The position numbers were made by a program, and so were the translations under genes. A stretch of 64,000 bases of DNA from Acidimicrobiia bacterium (GTDB lineage: Bacteria; Actinomycetota; Acidimicrobiia; Acidimicrobiales; Aldehydirespiratoraceae), in the NCBI GenBank assembly GCA_022828135.1, contig JAJEJB010000048.1, forward strand, positions 1 to 64,000, given 5' to 3'. Positions 1-9,081 of the stretch are shown here, one piece after another; the stretch's first letter is position 1, and every line of letters begins with the position of its first letter. A model generated the notes under the pieces. That model was given only the letters and a program-made list of their open reading frames with translations. It was not told the origin of the DNA and ran no database searches.

Positions 1-1
1 A

Positions 2-118
2 CTGCGGCGCAGCACCGACCGCAACACCAAAGCACGCCTCGGGCAGCTCGCACTGGCGATCGCCGCGATCATCACCATCAAACTCACCAAATGGGCCGAC
101 CGCTACAACCGCACCTAG
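2..118 (+). pseudogene. Possible C-terminal end of a transposase (cut by window edge)
   Basis: The frame is open from the first bases of the window and stops at the TAG at 116-118, giving 38 residues rich in Arg and Lys with an internal hydrophobic helix (LALAIAAIITIKL) and a basic tail (KWADRYNRT). Tails of this kind are typical of DDE transposases of IS5-like elements, but the catalytic part lies outside the window, so the family cannot be verified. No terminal inverted repeat is obvious in the 60 bases after the stop. It could equally be the end of an intact gene of another kind. Confidence 0.4.
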
Positions 119-212
119 CCACCTATTTGCGCTCGCTCTAAACAAGAGTGGACACAAAGGTTGGACAAGTCCTAGGTTGGCGCCGACCGAGTTGTGTTTA
201 GCAGAGGGACCG

Positions 213-1139
213 ATGAGGACCTTGACCAATCCCCGGCGCGCGCCGATGTCGGACTTCCTGGCCCGGGTGGGTTCTGCTCCCATCTCGTGGGGTGTCTGTG
301 AGGCACCCGGATGGGGTCAGCAGCTCCCCGTGGACCGGGTGCTCGGCGAGGCCCGCGACCTAGGCATTCGCGCGGTCGAGCAGGGAGCCCTCGGCTGGCT
401 CCCGACCGATCCTCCGGCGCAGCGAGCGAAGCTCGACGACTATGGCATGACCCTGCTCGGCGGGTTCGTGCCGCTGGTCCTGCACGATCCCGCTATACGC
501 GATGAGATGATGGCTCAGGCCGAACAGGTCGCTACCAGCATGGCGGCCTGCCAGGGCACCTTCTTCGTCACCGCCATCGTGGGTGATCAAGACGACTGGT
601 TCCGGCCCGAGATGGACGATGCTGCTTGGGCGGAGCTGTTCGCCAACCTCGACGGGGTCGAGGAGATCTGCGCCCGCTACGGACTGGTGCAGGCCGTCCA
701 TCCTCACGTCGACACGCTGATCGAGACGGCCGACGAGTTCCAGCGGTTTCTCGACTCGAGTCGGGTCCGGTTCTGCTTCGACACCGGGCACCTCACCCTC
801 GGTGGGGCCGATGCGGTGGCTGTCGCCCGCGGCCACCATGATCGCATCGGCGTGGTGCACCTCAAAGACGTCGACCACGCCGCGGCCTCCCGGCTCACCT
901 CGGGTGAGTTGGGGCTCATGGCGGCCACCCAGGCCGGGCTCTTCCCGCCGTTGGGCGAGGGCATAGTCGACCTGGCCGGCGTCATCGACTCCCTCGAAGG
1001 CAGCGGCTACGACGGCTGGTACGTGATCGAGACCGACGTAGCCCTAACCGACGGGGAACCCCCGGCCGGGGAGGGACCCGTGCTTGGCGTCGCCCGCAGC
1101 CTCGACTACCTCCGTTCGCTTGAGCGGGAGCGCGGTTAG
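213..1139 (+). CDS. IolE-like sugar phosphate isomerase/epimerase (TIM barrel)
   Basis: A protein of about 308 residues in the xylose-isomerase-like TIM barrel superfamily (AP endonuclease family 2). It starts with the GSAPISWGVCE strand typical of inosose dehydratase IolE and carries HPHVDT and CFDTGHLTLGG segments with conserved acidic/His metal ligands, followed by VVHLKDVD. IolE removes water from 2-keto-myo-inositol in the cytoplasm; relatives isomerise other keto sugars, so the substrate is open. The ATG at 213 is chosen because GAGGGA lies just upstream; a TTG at 177 and an ATG at 246 are also in frame, but the latter lacks a ribosome site. No other inositol gene adjoins it, so a complete inositol pathway is not supported here. 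Confidence 0.8.
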   Translation: MRTLTNPRRAPMSDFLARVGSAPISWGVCEAPGWGQQLPVDRVLGEARDLGIRAVEQGALGWLPTDPPAQRAKLDDYGMTLLGGFVPLVLHDPAIRDEMMAQAEQVATSMAACQGTFFVTAIVGDQDDWFRPEMDDAAWAELFANLDGVEEICARYGLVQAVHPHVDTLIETADEFQRFLDSSRVRFCFDTGHLTLGGADAVAVARGHHDRIGVVHLKDVDHAAASRLTSGELGLMAATQAGLFPPLGEGIVDLAGVIDSLEGSGYDGWYVIETDVALTDGEPPAGEGPVLGVARSLDYLRSLERERG

Positions 1140-1399
1140 GCCGTTGCCCGGTACCTCGTCCGCCTGAGCGCTAGACGGGGCCGTTCAGACCTGTACGAGA
1201 AGTGAGATCTGGTAGCCGTCGGTGTTTGATCCGTCCACGGTCGCCAACTGATCGTGCCAACCGCCGCGAAACACGTTGTCGGAGCCAAGAGAGAGTCGGG
1301 CCATGTTGCGGACGCTGCTCTCGTAGCGGCTGTCGGAGTACGCGGTCTCACAATCGGCCCGGGGAAGCGCAAACGTGTCGCGCCGGACCGCTGGATTGA

Positions 1400-2671
1400 T
1401 CAGTTGTGGTGGGCCGCGGTTGGGTGCCAGAGTGTGTCGAGGGGTGCGGAGTAGAGGCGGTCTCCTACTTTGAGGCCTCGGGGTCCGGTGTGCAGAAGTA
1501 CGCCGGCGCGGAAGGCGTCTGGGGACACGGTGTCGAGGTGGTCGCGCATCCAGGCGAGGTGTTTGAGGTGGTCGGTGCCGGGTGATGCGGTGGCTTTGAT
1601 CTCCACTGCGACGACGGCGCCGTCGGCGCGTTCGATCATCAGGTCGATTTCGTGGCCGGCGCTGTCGCGGTAGTGGTGCAGGTGCAGCGGCTCACCGCTG
1701 GCTGAGAGCTGGCGTGCGGTCTCGTTGGCGGCGAAGGTCTCCAGCAGCGTTCCGGCAGCTACCGCAGTGGCCGGTCGTAGAGCCTCGGGATCGACGTTGA
1801 TGAGCGCGGCGGCAAGTCCGGTGTCAGCAACATGTAGCTTGGGTCGCTGAACCACTCGGGCGGTGAGGTTGCGGGTCCACGCTGGCATTTCGTGCACCAG
1901 AAAGACCATGCGCAGCCAGCCCAGGTAGGCCTCCAGCGTGCCGCGGTCGATCGCCAGCCGGCGGCACCAGTCGGCGATGTTGAGCTCGCCGGAGGTGCGG
2001 GCTGCGGCCAGCTGCAGCACCGCGCGTAGCGCGTCGGCGCGCCGCACGTCGGCAAGCGCGGCCACATCGCGGCTCATCACCGTCTCCGCGTAGCTGTTGA
2101 ACCACATCCGCCGCGCCGGCGGGTTCAGCTCGACCGCCTCGGGGTACCCGCCCGCACAGACCATCTCCAGGTAGTCGCCGCGAGTCAGCTGCGAGACATA
2201 GCCCACCGGAACCCGTCCCTCGAACCAGTCGGCGAGGCCGCAGCCCGCAGTGTCGTGCATCTCCGCAGCCGACATCGGCCAGAGCCGCAGGATGGCGGCC
2301 CGTCCGGCCAACGACTCGCTGATCGTGGGCACCGATAAGAAGTCGGTGGACCCCGTCAACAGGAAGCGGCCCGTCGCCTGGTCGTCGTCGACGGCAATCT
2401 TGACGGCGCGGACCAGACGGTCCCCGCCGAGCTGTATCTCGTCTATGACCATCGGATAGCGCTGTTCGCTCAGGAATGTTACGGGGTCCTCCAGCGCGGC
2501 CAGCCGAGTCTGCTCGTCGTCGAGAGTGGTGTAGGTGCCGTCCCGCTCCGCGGCGACCCGCTTGGCGAGGGTGGTCTTGCCGCTCTGACGGGCGCCGTGC
2601 AGCACCACCACCCGGAAGGTGTCCAACGCCTCGCGGAGCCGAGGCGCGAGATGGCGTTCCACATGCCTCAC
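1400..2671 (-). CDS. AAA-type ATPase with DUF4143 domain
   Basis: About 423 residues. The N-terminal ATPase shows a P-loop (GARQSGKTT, about residue 27), a Walker B MVIDEIQ and a sensor-like LLTGSTDFL, followed by the DUF4143 C-terminal half, which ends in a nuclease-like fold segment (HEIDLMIE ... VAVEIKA). Such proteins are common in bacteria and archaea, often as horizontally moved singletons. Their role is unknown; links to toxin-antitoxin or defence functions are only suggested. The GTG at 2671 is preferred because AGGATC lies 8 bases upstream. A TTG at 2734 would add 21 residues that look non-coding. The gene stands alone, convergent with the IolE-like gene across 260 bases in which I see no convincing gene. 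Confidence 0.82.
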   Translation of the reverse strand: MRHVERHLAPRLREALDTFRVVVLHGARQSGKTTLAKRVAAERDGTYTTLDDEQTRLAALEDPVTFLSEQRYPMVIDEIQLGGDRLVRAVKIAVDDDQATGRFLLTGSTDFLSVPTISESLAGRAAILRLWPMSAAEMHDTAGCGLADWFEGRVPVGYVSQLTRGDYLEMVCAGGYPEAVELNPPARRMWFNSYAETVMSRDVAALADVRRADALRAVLQLAAARTSGELNIADWCRRLAIDRGTLEAYLGWLRMVFLVHEMPAWTRNLTARVVQRPKLHVADTGLAAALINVDPEALRPATAVAAGTLLETFAANETARQLSASGEPLHLHHYRDSAGHEIDLMIERADGAVVAVEIKATASPGTDHLKHLAWMRDHLDTVSPDAFRAGVLLHTGPRGLKVGDRLYSAPLDTLWHPTAAHHN

Positions 2672-2797
2672 ATCAATGATCCTACGACATAACCCTAGAT
2701 ATGCGCACAGTCTAACCAAAGATTTACAACACAACTAGGCCAAGAAACGATGACCGCATAGCTGCCGTCCCGATCGGTGTGCTTGTCTAGGCCTCCG

Positions 2798-3577
2798 ATG
2801 CGGTATGGACGAGTCTCTATCGACGGCGAGATCCGCTGGGTCCGGGTGGACGACGACGCGGTCCATGTGCTGCGTGGTTCTCCCCTCGAGGGCGACCCCG
2901 CCGTCGAGGGGTCCCGAGCGCTGGAGGGGTTGGCCTTCCTGCCTCCGGTGGTGCCGTTCGTGTTCTACGCGGTCGGCCTGAACTACCGCCGCCACATCGA
3001 GGAGCAGATAGCCGCGGGACGGGACGTCGCCGTGCCTGATCGCCCGGAGGTGGGCTACCGGGCGAACAATGCGTTGATCGGGCACGGCGAGTCCATACTC
3101 GTGCCCCCCGACGTGACGGGCCGTTTCGAGGCGGAGGGCGAAGTGGTGGCCGTCATTGGCCGCCGGGTGCGGAATGCGTCGCGAGCGGAGGCTCAGGAGT
3201 CGGTGTTCGGCTGGACGATCGGCAACGACGTGAGCGCCCGGGAGTGGCAGCGCGCCGACCGCTCGTTCTGGCGCAGCAAGAACAGCGACACCTTCAAGCC
3301 CATGGGCCCCTGGATCGATACCGACGTCGACCCCATGGCGCAGACCACCACCGTCCGTGTCAACGGCGCTGTCAAGGCCGAATTCGCCACCGGCGACATG
3401 GTCTTCGACCCGTGGGACTTCATCGTCGAGGCGTCCCGCTACATCACCTTCCATCCCGGCGACGTGCTGTGGATGGGAGCCGACTCGACCTGCCAGCTCG
3501 CACCGGGAGACACGGTCGATGTCGAGGTCACAGGCATCGGCGTGCTGTCGAACCCGGTCAAGCTCGACGGGGTGTGA
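2798..3577 (+). CDS. Fumarylacetoacetate hydrolase family protein
   Basis: A 259-residue FAH-fold protein. It has the family's early AVGLNYRRH segment, the acidic metal site EAEGEVVAVIG and the downstream NDVSAREWQ and KPMGPW blocks. FAH enzymes are Mg/Mn-dependent and cleave C-C bonds of acylpyruvates or hydrate and decarboxylate 2-keto acids at the end of aromatic or sugar-acid breakdown. The exact substrate cannot be read from sequence. The ATG at 2798 fits the family N-terminus (RYGRVSIDG). A GTG at 2777 is also open. The last 20 bases overlap the end of the convergent O-methyltransferase gene. Confidence 0.85.
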   Translation: MRYGRVSIDGEIRWVRVDDDAVHVLRGSPLEGDPAVEGSRALEGLAFLPPVVPFVFYAVGLNYRRHIEEQIAAGRDVAVPDRPEVGYRANNALIGHGESILVPPDVTGRFEAEGEVVAVIGRRVRNASRAEAQESVFGWTIGNDVSAREWQRADRSFWRSKNSDTFKPMGPWIDTDVDPMAQTTTVRVNGAVKAEFATGDMVFDPWDFIVEASRYITFHPGDVLWMGADSTCQLAPGDTVDVEVTGIGVLSNPVKLDGV

Positions 3578-4220
3578 TCATCGACAGACCGTCACCCACC
3601 GGCAGCAGCGCAACCAGCACCCGCTCGTCGGCGACGACATGGGCGTTGAAGGCCCGCAACTCCTCGGTGGTGGAATCGGTCCGGCTGGGGTTGGCCACAT
3701 GCCCGTCCCAGAGCGTGTTGTCCACCAGGATCACTCCCCGCGCCGACAGCCGCGGAACCAGCTCCTCGTAGTAGGCGATGTATGACGCCTTGTCGGCGTC
3801 GATGAAGGCGAGGTCGACGGCCGGCTCTTCCGGCAGGGAGCGCAGCGTGTCCATCGCCGGACCGATGCGCAGTTCGATGCGGTCGCTCATACCGGCGCGC
3901 TCCCAGTGCTCGCGGGCGACGGTCGTCCACTCCTCGGAGATGTCGCAGCACAGCAGCCGGCCGCCCGGTGGGAGCGCCTTGGCCACGGCCAGGGCCGAAT
4001 AGCCCGTGAAGGTGCCCACCTCCACCGCGAATTGCGGCTCGAGCAAGGTCGTGAGCACCGTCATGAAGGCGCCCTGGGCGGGGCTGATCTGCATGATGCT
4101 GGCATCACCGAGGGCGGCTGTGGCCTCGATCAGGTCCCGCTGCACCTCATCTGGATGGGTGGAATGGGTCTGGATGTAGTCGGCTAGAGCCTCGTCCAGA
4201 AACTCGGTGCGGAAACTCAT
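3558..4220 (-). CDS. Class I O-methyltransferase (caffeoyl-CoA OMT type)
   Basis: A 220-residue SAM-dependent O-methyltransferase of the caffeoyl-CoA/catechol OMT family. Motif I is VEVGTFTGYSALAVA, followed by LLCCDISEEW and the metal-binding DLAFIDADKASY and DNTLWDG blocks. Bacterial members methylate catechol-like hydroxyls in the cytoplasm using Mg. The ATG at 4220 starts the conserved helical N-terminus (SFRTEFLDEAL); upstream in-frame codons code for unrelated sequence. It overlaps the convergent FAH gene by 20 bases at their 3' ends, so the two cannot share a conventional terminator. Confidence 0.87.
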   Translation of the reverse strand: MSFRTEFLDEALADYIQTHSTHPDEVQRDLIEATAALGDASIMQISPAQGAFMTVLTTLLEPQFAVEVGTFTGYSALAVAKALPPGGRLLCCDISEEWTTVAREHWERAGMSDRIELRIGPAMDTLRSLPEEPAVDLAFIDADKASYIAYYEELVPRLSARGVILVDNTLWDGHVANPSRTDSTTEELRAFNAHVVADERVLVALLPVGDGLSMITPRRA

Positions 4221-4381
4221 GGCCTGCCGATGGTAACGACTGGTGCATCCGGACCGCGTCGGCGGCGAATTGCCAGCCGGCCCTGTGCCGATCCAAGACA
4301 GCACCGGATATATTGAAATCAGACCAGTATCGCGGCCTGTCGTCCGGGCGCCAGATGTCTGCTCACGCAGGAGGAGCAACC

Positions 4382-4750
4382 ATGGCGCCGTTCTTGACGG
4401 TCGCGGAGTACGCGTTCTTCGGATTGGCGATGTTCAACCTGGGGCTGGTCGTCCCCTTCGCGAGGAACCGGTGGTACCGCTGGCGGATGCAGCGCGAGCG
4501 CGCCGGCCGCGGCGATGGCAGGACCATCACCAAGGAAGACATCCGCGAGGAGCTCTGCCGTGACCCGGTGGCCGTCGACATGTTCATGAGCGACAGCACA
4601 CCCGACGACGTGCAGAGGTACCTGTATCTGGAGGCCGAGCGCCGGGCGATCATGCGCAAGCGAAAGCAGCTCGCCGACCACGAGAACGACTTCTTCGCCC
4701 CACCGAGGCGTCCCGGCCCGGACCCGGGCTTCAGCGGCTGCCGCAGCTAG
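4382..4750 (+). CDS. Small single-pass membrane protein, unknown
   Basis: A 122-residue protein with one hydrophobic segment near the N-terminus (about residues 8-25, EYAFFGLAMFNLGLVVPF). A basic, mostly helical cytosolic part follows, with the acidic segment TITKEDIREELCRDPVAVD and a basic stretch RRAIMRKRKQL. I do not recognise the family. The start is well supported: AGGAGGAG lies five bases before the ATG. It stands alone between the divergent O-methyltransferase and the repeat-bearing leader of the luciferase-like gene. Confidence 0.6.
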   Translation: MAPFLTVAEYAFFGLAMFNLGLVVPFARNRWYRWRMQRERAGRGDGRTITKEDIREELCRDPVAVDMFMSDSTPDDVQRYLYLEAERRAIMRKRKQLADHENDFFAPPRRPGPDPGFSGCRS

Positions 4751-4786
4751 AGGCCGAGCGAATAGAGGTGTAATCGGCGCATACGG

Positions 4787-4834
4787 GCGAGGCCGTGGCC
4801 CGAGCGGCCCGTGAGCGCAGCGAACAAGAGCGGG
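4787..4834 (+). repeat. 48-bp dispersed direct repeat, copy 1
   Basis: A 48-base sequence beginning GCGAGGCCGTGGCCCGAGCG and ending AACAAGAGCGGG recurs without a mismatch at 12075-12122. Both copies are preceded at some distance by AGAGGCCGAGCG (here 4749-4760) and both lie just upstream of a plus-strand start codon. It is intergenic. Function unknown. Confidence 0.85.
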
Positions 4835-4892
4835 AATGGCGCCAGCCTGACTGCTGTGAATGGCGGGCCGGCGCGCCGTAGCATCGGCCGCC

Positions 4893-5846
4893 ATGGCCTC
4901 GATCACACCGCCGGGCGGCTGGACCTACGGCGTAGCGCTGCCGATCCACACACTGACCGCGACGCTGGCCGACCCTTGGGAGCACAACGCCACCGTCGAC
5001 GACCTGGTGCGCATCGCCCGCAAGGCCGAGGGCACCGGCCACCACTTCGTGGGTGTGACCGACCACGTCGCCATACCCGACAACGACTACGCGGCCCACA
5101 TGAGCACCACCTGGTACGACACGGTGGCCACCCTGTCGTACCTGGCCGCCTCCACCTCCACGGTCAACCTGGCCTCGGTGGTGTGGATCGCGGCCTACCG
5201 CCACCCCCTGCAGACGGCCAAGTCGTTCTCCACGCTGGACCATCTCTCGGGTGGACGGGCCATCCTCGGGGTGGGAGCCGGCCACGTGGAGGCCGAGTTC
5301 GAGGCGCTGGGCGTGGACTTCGAGGCTCGGGGCCGGCTGCTCGACGAGATCCTGGAGGCGGTGAGGGGAGCGTTCGCCGACTCGTACGTGAGCCATTCGG
5401 GGAAAGCCTTCAGCTACTCCGACGTCGGGGTCGGCCCCGCGCCGGTGCGGGAGCTGCCCATCTGGGTGGGGGGCAGTGGCCGGGCCGCCTGGCGGCGTGC
5501 CGGCCGTCTGGGCGACGGCTACGTACCGATGGGCAACGCGGTCTCCCAGTACGGCGAGATCATCGACACGATGAGCGCCGCCGCCGCCTCCGCCGGCCGC
5601 GCCGGCGCTCGCTTCGACATCGGCTTCATGCCGCCGTGGTGCTACCTGCTGGCCGATGCCGCGCCGGAGGGACTGCCCCCGGTGATGTCGTGCGGCGTCG
5701 AGCCGCTGGCCGCCAGCATCCGGGCCGGCCGGGCCGCCGGGGCCAACACCTTCCACCTCAAGTTCCGGGCCCGCACCCTCGACGAATACCTGGACCAGTT
5801 CGACGTCTTCGCCGAGTCGGTCGTCCCCCTGGTCGACGAAGCCTGA
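4893..5846 (+). CDS. Luciferase-like (LLM class) F420-dependent oxidoreductase
   Basis: About 317 residues with the bacterial luciferase-like TIM barrel. Visible are the HHFVGVTDHVA strand, the STVNLASVVWIAAYRHP block and the signature TLDHLSGGRAILGVGAGHVEAEFEALG, then LPIWVGGSGRAAWRRAGRLGDG. Actinobacterial members with this signature usually take hydride from reduced coenzyme F420 and act on poorly defined cytoplasmic substrates. The start at 4893 (MASITPPGG) is chosen from family length; an ATG-like start at 4860 is possible. The gene sits 58 bases after the first 48-bp repeat. The next gene is convergent with a 9-base gap. Confidence 0.85.
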   Translation: MASITPPGGWTYGVALPIHTLTATLADPWEHNATVDDLVRIARKAEGTGHHFVGVTDHVAIPDNDYAAHMSTTWYDTVATLSYLAASTSTVNLASVVWIAAYRHPLQTAKSFSTLDHLSGGRAILGVGAGHVEAEFEALGVDFEARGRLLDEILEAVRGAFADSYVSHSGKAFSYSDVGVGPAPVRELPIWVGGSGRAAWRRAGRLGDGYVPMGNAVSQYGEIIDTMSAAAASAGRAGARFDIGFMPPWCYLLADAAPEGLPPVMSCGVEPLAASIRAGRAAGANTFHLKFRARTLDEYLDQFDVFAESVVPLVDEA

Positions 5847-5855
5847 CCGCCAGCG

Positions 5856-7454
5856 CTAGTTGACGCGGCGGTCGCGGCCGGCCCAGAGCTGGTCGCGCAG
5901 GGCGAACTTCTGGATCTTGCCGGTGGCGGTCTTGGGCAGGTCGCCGAACGTCACCGACTTCGGGGCCTTGAAGCGGGCGATGCGGGACTTGACGTGCTCG
6001 ACGAGGTCGGCCTCAGTCACGGCCGAGCCCGCACGGAGCACCACGAACGCGGCCGGCACCTCGCCCCAAGTGTCATCGGGGGCGGCCACCACCGCGCACT
6101 CCACCACGTCGGGGTGCGAGGCCAGGGCCTGCTCCACCTCGATGGAGGCGATGTTCTCGCCACCGGAGATGATCACGTCCTTGGCCCGGTCCCGCACCTC
6201 CACGTAGCCGTGGTCGTGCATCACGGCCATGTCCCCGGTCCGGAACCAGGTCCCGCCGGGCCCGTCCACCGATGCCGCCGCGGTGGCCTCGGGATCCTTG
6301 TAGTAGCCGAGCATCACGTTGTTGCCCCGGATGGCGATCTCGCCCTGGGTTGTGCCGTCGGCGGGCACATCCGCGCCGTCGGCGTCGACTACCCGCACCG
6401 ATGAGGTCACCAGCGTGCCCACTCCCTGGCGGGCCTTGATCCGGGCCTGCTCGTCGGCGGGCAGGCCGTCCCATTCGCTGCGCCAGTCGCAGATCAGCGA
6501 CGGGCCGTAGGTCTCGGTGAGCCCGTAGAGGTGGGTGACATGAACGTTGAGCTCGGCCATCTGGGCCAACAGGGTCGGCGACGGGGGAGCGCCGCCGGTG
6601 CACACCTTCACTGTGCGGGGCGCCGGCGCCGCGTCGGGGTGGTTGACCAGGCCGATCAGCACGGTGGGGGCGGCGTTGAAGTGGGTCACGCCGTCGTCGC
6701 GGATGTGGCGCCACACCGTGCCCGGGTCCGGGGTCCGCAGCATCAGGTGCGCTCCGCCCACCGCGGTGACCGCCCACGGGAAGCACCAGCCGTTGCAGTG
6801 GAAGATCGGCAGCGTCCACAGGAACACCGCGTCGCTGTCGAGGCCGCACTGGGCGGCCATGGCCAGCGCGTTGAGGTTGGCGCCCCGGTGCGAGTACATG
6901 ACGCCCTTGGGGCTGCCGGTCGTGCCCGACGTGTAGTTGAGGCTCAGCACGGTGTGCTCGTCGGTGATCTCGACCCGATGGGGTTGCGCAGCCGCCAGCA
7001 GCGCCTCGTACTCGCAGTCCAAGGCTCCGGACACGCCGGCGTCGCTCGACACGACCAGCCGCAATCCCGGTACCTGCTGCTGGATGGATTGGGCCACATC
7101 GGCCAAGCCGTGGTCGGCGAACAGCACCTTGGACTCGGCGTGGTTCACGATCCAGGCCAGCTCCGGTGCGGACAGCCTGGAGTTCAGCGCGTTGAACACC
7201 ACCCCGGCCATGGGGAACCCGAAGGTGGCCTCCAGGGCCGTTGACACGTTGGGGGCCAGCACCGACACCGCATCGCCGGGTATCAGGCCCAGATCGAGAG
7301 TGGCTCCGGCCAGCCGCTCGCAGCGGTCGGCGAAGTCCTCGTAGCTGCGCTGCAGCGGTCCGTCCACCACTGCGGGGCGGTCGCCGTGCACGACCCGGGC
7401 CCGGTCGAGGAAGGACACCGGCGTGAGCGGCACGGGCACGAAGGGCGAGGTCAT
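5856..7454 (-). CDS. AMP-forming acyl-CoA ligase
   Basis: 532 residues of the ANL adenylating superfamily. The phosphate-binding loop YTSGTTGSPKGV, the LPIFHCNGWCFPW block, the LYGLTETYGP core and the hinge/catalytic region RAKDVIISGGENI with the terminal KTATGKIQK lysine are all present, so the enzyme should be active. It activates a carboxylic acid to its acyl-CoA with ATP in the cytoplasm. The FHCNGWCFPW type is found in medium-chain or aromatic acid ligases, but the substrate is not predictable. The ATG at 7454 starts just before the conserved region. It lies 49 bases downstream of the FadD3-like gene on the same strand and probably belongs to the same transcript. Confidence 0.88.
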   Translation of the reverse strand: MTSPFVPVPLTPVSFLDRARVVHGDRPAVVDGPLQRSYEDFADRCERLAGATLDLGLIPGDAVSVLAPNVSTALEATFGFPMAGVVFNALNSRLSAPELAWIVNHAESKVLFADHGLADVAQSIQQQVPGLRLVVSSDAGVSGALDCEYEALLAAAQPHRVEITDEHTVLSLNYTSGTTGSPKGVMYSHRGANLNALAMAAQCGLDSDAVFLWTLPIFHCNGWCFPWAVTAVGGAHLMLRTPDPGTVWRHIRDDGVTHFNAAPTVLIGLVNHPDAAPAPRTVKVCTGGAPPSPTLLAQMAELNVHVTHLYGLTETYGPSLICDWRSEWDGLPADEQARIKARQGVGTLVTSSVRVVDADGADVPADGTTQGEIAIRGNNVMLGYYKDPEATAAASVDGPGGTWFRTGDMAVMHDHGYVEVRDRAKDVIISGGENIASIEVEQALASHPDVVECAVVAAPDDTWGEVPAAFVVLRAGSAVTEADLVEHVKSRIARFKAPKSVTFGDLPKTATGKIQKFALRDQLWAGRDRRVN

Positions 7455-7503
7455 GGACGGCAACGCTATGTGACCGGATTCACGAATGCGACGGCCAGCG
7501 CCG

Positions 7504-9081
7504 TCAGGCGCCGCCGTCGTCCACCAGCCGGGCACGCAGCTCGTGCTTGAGCACCTTGCCTGAAGCATTGAGCGGCAGCTCCCCTGTGAAGGTGACGCCG
7601 CGGGGGGCCTTGTAGTTGGCCATCCGCTGGCGGCACCACTCCACTAGCTCGTCGCCATCCGCCTCGCCGGTGGCGGCGCCTGGGGCGGGTACCACGAAGG
7701 CGTGGCCCACCTCGCCCAGGCGGTCGTCGGGCCGGCCCACCACCGCCACCTGGCCCACTGCGGGGTGGGCCAGCATGGCGGCCTCGATCTCGGCCGGGTA
7801 GGCGTTGAAGCCGCCGCAGATGAACATGTCCTTGAGCCGGTCGGTGATGGCCACGTAGCCGGCCACGTCCATCGTGCCGACATCGCCGGTGTGCAGCCAC
7901 CCGTCGGCGTCGATGGCGTCCGCGGTGGCCTCCGGGTCGTCGAGGTAGCCGTCCATCACGTTGTAGCCCCGCACCACGATCTCCCCCGGCTCGCCGCTCC
8001 GCACCTCGGCGCCGTCGGGGCCCACCACCCGGACCTCCACGTCGTCGATGGCCCGGCCCGACGTCGCCGAGATCGTCTCGGGGGGATCGTCGTGGCGGCA
8101 CATCGTGGCGATGCCCGAGGCCTCGGTGAGCCCGTAGCCCGTCACCACCACCTCGAAGCCGAGCCGGTCGCGCATGGCCTCGATCATCGGTACCGGCACC
8201 GGGGCGGCCCCGGTCACGGCCAGGCGCAGGGTGGACATGTCGAAGGTGTCGAGGTCGGGGTGGTTGAGGATGGTCTGGTAGATGGCGGGCGGGCCGGGCA
8301 GCACCGACACCCGCTCGGCGGGGATTCGGGCCATCACCGAGGGCACGTCGAACACCGGGTGGGGGATCATCGTCGCCCCGGTCATCAGGCAGGCCAGGAT
8401 CCCGGCGTTGAGGCCGAAGGAGTGGAAGAAAGGGTTGACGATCAGGTACCGGTCGCCGTGGCGCAGGCCGATCACCGAGGCCCAGTTCCGGTAGGCGCGG
8501 CAGACCGCGCCATGGTTGAGGACCACTCCCTTGGGCCGCCCGGTGGTGCCCGAGGTGAACATGATGTGGCACGGATCGCGGTCCGACACCTCGGGCAGTC
8601 CAACGGAGGACGCAGCCGGCGGCGCCTGGGCCACGAAGTCGGAGAACCCGATCGCGCCGGGCGGAACCGGATCCCGCAGGGCCACGACCTGCTCGACGCA
8701 CGGGGGCACCCCGCCGCCGGCGGAGCGCAGGAGATCCAGGTGGTCGGTGCCCAGGAAGCCGGTCGAGCAGAACAGCAGGCGCGCCCCGGACCGGTCGAGC
8801 ACGAAAGCGGTCTCGTCCCCCTTGAAGCGGGTGTTGACCGGCACGACCACCCCGCCCGCGGCGTGCACGCCCAGTGCCGCCACCGCCCATTCCCACCAGT
8901 TGGGTCCCCACACGCCCACCCGGTCGCCGGGGGCCAGGCCCCATGCACCCAGAGCGGCCGCCATCTCGGCGACCCGGTCCCGCAGCTCTGTGAACGACAT
9001 GCGCATCTCGCCGTCCACGAGAGCCTCGGACGCACCGAAACGGGCCGCGGCGTCGTCGACGAGGGCTGGGATGGTGGTCAC
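7504..9081 (-). CDS. FadD3-like acyl-CoA synthetase
   Basis: 525 residues, an ANL-family ligase with FTSGTTGRPKGV, the block NPFFHSFGLNAGILACL, the core GYGLTEASG, the hinge RLKDMFICGGFNAYPAEIE and terminal NASGKVLK. The FHSFGLNAGILACL and MFICGGFNAYPAE segments closely resemble mycobacterial FadD3, which loads the steroid C/D-ring fragment HIP onto CoA, as far as memory of that family allows. A steroid role is only suggestive here because no other cholesterol-ring gene is seen. Its GTG start overlaps the P450 stop (GTGA), so the two proteins are probably made in a fixed ratio. Confidence 0.82.
   Translation of the reverse strand: MTTIPALVDDAAARFGASEALVDGEMRMSFTELRDRVAEMAAALGAWGLAPGDRVGVWGPNWWEWAVAALGVHAAGGVVVPVNTRFKGDETAFVLDRSGARLLFCSTGFLGTDHLDLLRSAGGGVPPCVEQVVALRDPVPPGAIGFSDFVAQAPPAASSVGLPEVSDRDPCHIMFTSGTTGRPKGVVLNHGAVCRAYRNWASVIGLRHGDRYLIVNPFFHSFGLNAGILACLMTGATMIPHPVFDVPSVMARIPAERVSVLPGPPAIYQTILNHPDLDTFDMSTLRLAVTGAAPVPVPMIEAMRDRLGFEVVVTGYGLTEASGIATMCRHDDPPETISATSGRAIDDVEVRVVGPDGAEVRSGEPGEIVVRGYNVMDGYLDDPEATADAIDADGWLHTGDVGTMDVAGYVAITDRLKDMFICGGFNAYPAEIEAAMLAHPAVGQVAVVGRPDDRLGEVGHAFVVPAPGAATGEADGDELVEWCRQRMANYKAPRGVTFTGELPLNASGKVLKHELRARLVDDGGA

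Noticed and set aside
1140..1399. Small frames on both strands between the IolE-like and DUF4143 genes
   Set aside because: None has a ribosome site or protein-like composition, and they overlap each other. I see nothing supported in this gap.
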